Shown here: positions 61,271 to 64,000 of the stretch, piece after piece
How positions within the stretch are numbered: the first letter of the stretch is position 1
Layout: every line of letters starts with the position of its first letter
Source of the DNA: Roseococcus suduntuyensis
Lineage (GTDB): Bacteria; Pseudomonadota; Alphaproteobacteria; Acetobacterales; Acetobacteraceae
NCBI RefSeq assembly: GCF_014196305.1
Contig: NZ_JACIDJ010000007.1
Span: forward strand, 1,829 to 65,828
Length of the DNA stretch: 64,000 nt
Reading direction: 5' to 3'
Notes under the pieces: generated by a model
Database searches by the model: none
What the model saw: the letters and a program-made list of their open reading frames with translations, nothing else
What the model was told of the DNA's origin: nothing
Program-made: the position numbers and the translations under genes

Positions 61271-61963
61271 TTAACCCTCCAGGATCGCGCAGGCGCGCAC
61301 CGGGCTGCCGGTGCCGCCCGCGATCTTCAGCGGCAGGGCGATGAAGCGGAACCGCCCCTTGCCCACCACCTTGTCGAGGTTCACCACGCCCTCGTAATGC
61401 GTGAAGCCCATGTCGCGGCAGACATGATGCACCTCGAAATTGTTGCGGCCCGGCCGGCCGGGGCTGACGCTCTCCACCGTGAAGGCAGTGATGCCCTTCG
61501 CGCCCAGCCAGGTGGCGCTTTCCTTGGTCAGCCCCGGGAAGTCGGTGATGTAGCCCTCGGTGCCCGCCGCGCGCGCGTAGAAGCCGGTGTAGAGCAGCAC
61601 CGTGTCGCCCTTGCGGATCTCCACGCCGGCCGCTTTTTCCGCGGCTTCCAGGTGTGCGATGGTGATGTCCGTCTGGTCCGGCACATGCGTCAGGTCCAGG
61701 CACACGGCCTCGGTGAAGAAGGTCTCCAACGGCATCTCGTCAATCGTCTTCGCCCCCGGCCGCGCGTCGAAATGCACGGGTGCGTCCACATGCGTCCCGC
61801 CATGGTCGCCCATGTGCAGCACCATGGTGGCGGAGGAGAATTCATACCCGTCCACCACGCGCTTCTCGTCATGGGTGCTGAAGGGATAGACCTCGATCGT
61901 CGGGTGGTTCACCAGGCGCTGCATCTTGTGGGTGATGGTGCGGCTGAGGTCGATCAGTTTCAT
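61271..61963 (-). CDS. Cyclase-family hydrolase (kynurenine formamidase-like)
   Basis: The product is 230 residues. Starting at ATG 61963 the sequence MKLIDLSRTITHKMQRLVN, then HMGDHGGTHVDAPVHF (metal ligands) matches the cyclase/KynB-type family of metal hydrolases. Known members cleave formylkynurenine or isatin. Without trp-degradation neighbours the substrate is unresolved. The long frame to 62053 is not conserved. Confidence 0.9.
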   Translation of the reverse strand: MKLIDLSRTITHKMQRLVNHPTIEVYPFSTHDEKRVVDGYEFSSATMVLHMGDHGGTHVDAPVHFDARPGAKTIDEMPLETFFTEAVCLDLTHVPDQTDITIAHLEAAEKAAGVEIRKGDTVLLYTGFYARAAGTEGYITDFPGLTKESATWLGAKGITAFTVESVSPGRPGRNNFEVHHVCRDMGFTHYEGVVNLDKVVGKGRFRFIALPLKIAGGTGSPVRACAILEG

Positions 61964-62044
61964 GGGACGCGAACTCCGGGCTGAATGCGCGCCGATGCTG
62001 GCCCCGCATCCCGCACCGCGCAACATGGGGGCTCGGAACGACCA

Positions 62045-62083
62045 CTGATTCACCGCGCCGGCCGCGCCTGCGCGGATCAGGCG
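62045..62083. repeat. Palindromic stop-proximal repeat, diverged single copy
   Basis: CTGATTCACCGCGC ... GCGCGGATCAG keeps the outer arms (CTGAT/ATCAG) and GATTCAC of the family, around a CCGCGC/GCGCGG stem, and includes the TGA stop of the LysR gene (62077-62079). It is the most divergent member. Confidence 0.65.
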
Positions 62084-62940
62084 CCAGCGCGCAGCACCTC
62101 ACGCAGCAGCGGGTTGGGAAAGCGGCGCGGCAGCGTCACGGCATGGAAGGGCTGCACCAGGCCGGGCAGGCGCTCGCCTTCCTCCAACTCGCCCGAGGCG
62201 AGTTCGTCGCGCACCACGATGGGCGGCAGCACGGCCAGCCCCACGCCCTCGCGCGCCAAGAGGCGCATCATGGCCATGTCGTCCACCTCGGCCGCGATGT
62301 GCGGGGTCACGCCCAGCCTTTCGCGCAGCGCCTCGAAGCCCGCGCGCAACCCGCTCTCGGGCGCGGGCAGGATCAGCGGCGCACCGGCCAGCCACTCCGC
62401 CAACCCCGCCCGCCCGGCAAACAACGCGGGACGACCCACCAGGCTGACGGGTTCCTCCGCCAGCCGGTGCGCCACATAGGGACCGGCCGGCGGCTCGCTG
62501 GTCAGCACCACATCGAGGTTCAGCTCCGAAAGGTCCCGCAGCAATTCCGCCATGCCGCCCGAGCGCAGCACCACCTCCACCCCCGCCCGCCCCAGCACGG
62601 GCCGCAGGAAGGCCAGCTGGAAGTTCCGCGACAGGGTGGCCAGCGCGCCCACGCGCAGGATGCGCTGGCTCTGGCCGGACTGGCGCAGCGTGGCCAGCAT
62701 TTCGTCGCCAGCGGCGAAGATCACATCGGCATGGGCCAGGGCGATGCGCCCGGCCTCGGTCAGCACCAGGCGCCGGCCGCTGCGCTCGAACAGGGCCTGG
62801 CCCAGCCTCTCCTCCAGCGCGCGGATCTGCGCCGACAGCGCGGAGGGCGCCAGGTTCAGCGCGGCGGCGGCGCGGGTCAGGTGCCCCTCGCGCGCCACGG
62901 CGCGGAAGTAGCGGAGGTGGTGGTAGTTCAGCTCGGCCAT
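62077..62940 (-). CDS. LysR-type regulator, NhaR-like
   Basis: The product is 287 residues. The HTH is in NYHHLRYFRAVAREGHLTRA and SALSAQIRALEERLGQALFE. It shows the NhaR-like N-terminus with YHHLRYF. The effector domain follows (for example ILRVGALATLSRNFQLAFL). It is divergent from the membrane subunit gene at 63017 and its ATG touches the palindromic operator at 62944-62973, so it probably controls that locus and itself. NhaR-type proteins can respond to Na+ or pH; the signal here is inferred only. Confidence 0.88.
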   Translation of the reverse strand: MAELNYHHLRYFRAVAREGHLTRAAAALNLAPSALSAQIRALEERLGQALFERSGRRLVLTEAGRIALAHADVIFAAGDEMLATLRQSGQSQRILRVGALATLSRNFQLAFLRPVLGRAGVEVVLRSGGMAELLRDLSELNLDVVLTSEPPAGPYVAHRLAEEPVSLVGRPALFAGRAGLAEWLAGAPLILPAPESGLRAGFEALRERLGVTPHIAAEVDDMAMMRLLAREGVGLAVLPPIVVRDELASGELEEGERLPGLVQPFHAVTLPRRFPNPLLREVLRAGA

Positions 62941-62943
62941 TCA

Positions 62944-62973
62944 TTCGTTTTGAACGAACGTTTTGGTCGAAAC
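62944..62973. promoter_or_regulatory. Candidate LysR operator in the divergent promoter
   Basis: A perfect palindrome TTCGTT-TTG-AACGAA at 62944-62958 is followed by a second GTTT-TGGTCG-AAAC at 62960-62973, in a 76-base AT-rich gap between the LysR start and the membrane-subunit start. LysR sites typically have such dyads. Autoregulation is plausible. Confidence 0.55.
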
Positions 62974-63016
62974 AATGTCATTTTCTAAAATCTTTGTGGT
63001 TGCTACGCGGCGATCC

Positions 63017-64000
63017 ATGCCAAGCCATCTCCTCCCCCTGCTCGCGCCCCTGGCGCTGCTCGCCGCCGCCTTCCTGGCCTTCCGTGGTCCCGGCCTGCGC
63101 CCGGCCGAGACCCTGCGCGCCGCCCACCTGGCGAGCCTCTTGGCGCTGGGCGTGGCGGCGGCCAGCCTCGCTTTGCTGCTGGCCCAGGGGCCCGGAGCGG
63201 CGCCGTTGGCACTTGCAAGGCTGGATGCCGTCTCGGCCACCATGCTGCTGCTGGTGGGCTTCCTGGGCTGGGTGGTGCTGCGCTTCTCCGCCACCTACCT
63301 CGATGGCGAAACCCGCCAGGGGGAATTCACCGGCTGGATGTGCGCCACCCTCGCCGCCGCCCTGCTGCTGGTGCAGGCCGGCAACCTGCCGGTGCTGGTG
63401 CTGGCCTGGCTGGGCGCGAGCCATGGCCTCGGCCGCCTGCTGCTGTTCTACCGCGAACGCCCAGGCGCCCAGCGCGCCGCCCGCAAGCGCGCCCCCTTCG
63501 CCCGCCTGGGCGAGGCCGCGCTGATCGGCGCCGCCCTGCTGCTGGCGCTGGCGCACGGCACGCTCGACATCGGCGCCATCAACGCCGCCGCGCGGGCGGG
63601 CGAGGCGCCGGGCCTCACCACCGCCGCCGCCGCCCTGCTGGCGCTGGCCGCCCTGCTGCAATGCGCGCAATTCCCCGCCCATGGCTGGCTGACCGAGGTG
63701 ATGGAGACGCCCACCCCCGTCTCCGCCCTGCTCCATGCCGGCTTGGTCAACGCGGGCGGCTTCCTGCTGATCCGCTTCGCCGATGTCATGCTGGCCGCCC
63801 CCGGCGTGCTGGCGGCCCTCGCTTTGCTGGGCGGCTTCACCGCGGTCTTCGCGGGGCTGGTGATGCTGACCCAGCCCGCGGTGAAGACGGCGCTCGCCTG
63901 GTCCACCATCGCGCAGATGGGCTTCATGCTCCTGCAATGCGGGTTGGCCCTGTTCCCGCTGGCGCTGCTGCACATCGTGGCGCACTCGCTCTACAAGGCG
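63017..64000 (+). CDS. Proton-conducting membrane subunit, NuoL/MrpA/DabB-type (partial)
   Basis: The frame from ATG 63017 runs open to the right edge, at least 328 residues. After several hydrophobic helices it shows MSTPTPVSALL-like wording: GWLTEVMETPTPVSALLHAG, the conserved Lys/Glu helix region of NuoL/MrpA channel subunits, then KTALAWSTIAQMGFML and HIVAHSLYKA. Candidates are an NDH-1/MrpA subunit or DabB, the partner of DabA in bicarbonate uptake. An adjacent LysR regulator favours a stand-alone two-gene dab locus, but the partner lies beyond the window. Confidence 0.8.
   Translation, partial: MPSHLLPLLAPLALLAAAFLAFRGPGLRPAETLRAAHLASLLALGVAAASLALLLAQGPGAAPLALARLDAVSATMLLLVGFLGWVVLRFSATYLDGETRQGEFTGWMCATLAAALLLVQAGNLPVLVLAWLGASHGLGRLLLFYRERPGAQRAARKRAPFARLGEAALIGAALLLALAHGTLDIGAINAAARAGEAPGLTTAAAALLALAALLQCAQFPAHGWLTEVMETPTPVSALLHAGLVNAGGFLLIRFADVMLAAPGVLAALALLGGFTAVFAGLVMLTQPAVKTALAWSTIAQMGFMLLQCGLALFPLALLHIVAHSLYKA

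Overview
This is a high-GC window (about 70% by eye over most of its length) from an alphaproteobacterium. COQ9, a three-gene transhydrogenase (pntAA-pntAB-pntB), a TrcR-type cell-cycle regulator, DUF1192, two DUF465 proteins and an S21 gene with a GTG start all fit that class. An Acetobacteraceae (Roseomonas-like) host is my inference from gene content and base composition; no rRNA or marker gene proves it. I found no rRNA, tRNA or CRISPR.

Layout. 1-5.3 kb is an accessory, lower-GC stretch. It holds the 5' part of a large metzincin-like protease (RTX-like, DUF4214-like and FG-GAP repeats) that runs off the left edge, decayed IS66 and IS256 transposase pieces, and a small orphan gene. 5.3-11.1 kb is a minus-strand block: two tandem paralogous glycosyltransferases, a GT4-type glycosyltransferase, a universal stress protein, an APH/AAA fusion kinase and pdxH. 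11.2-24.9 kb is mostly housekeeping: fabI, psd-pssA, cytochrome b561, DUF421, aroC, MAPEG, hydrolases, EamA, a quinone oxidoreductase, an ABC-type binding protein and pirin. 25.1-32.8 kb holds a TPP enzyme and an RND pump with its adaptor. An AT-rich P-loop ATPase gene lies between them, flanked by a 9-bp direct repeat.

33-46.3 kb is rich in amide and peptide hydrolases: amidase, gamma-glutamyltransferase, M81, carbamoylase-type M20, ArgE/DapE-type M20, acetylpolyamine amidohydrolase/HDAC and M19. These are interspersed with csaA, gpt and a CNNM/CBS protein. 46.3-49.3 kb is the transhydrogenase operon with a strong terminator. 49.5-58.3 kb holds rpsU, def-coq9, an OmpA protein, purEK, trcR, hsp20 with a ROSE-like thermosensor hairpin, and rpmE. 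58.3-64 kb holds panB, a desaturase/MetX-like pair, a cyclase-family hydrolase, and an NhaR-like LysR regulator divergent from a NuoL/DabB-type proton-channel subunit cut by the right edge.

The most notable non-coding signals are a dispersed palindromic repeat family (ten copies at six loci) that abuts stop codons and in three places supplies the TAG, the ROSE-like hairpin before hsp20, and the precise-looking ATPase insertion behind the RND pump.
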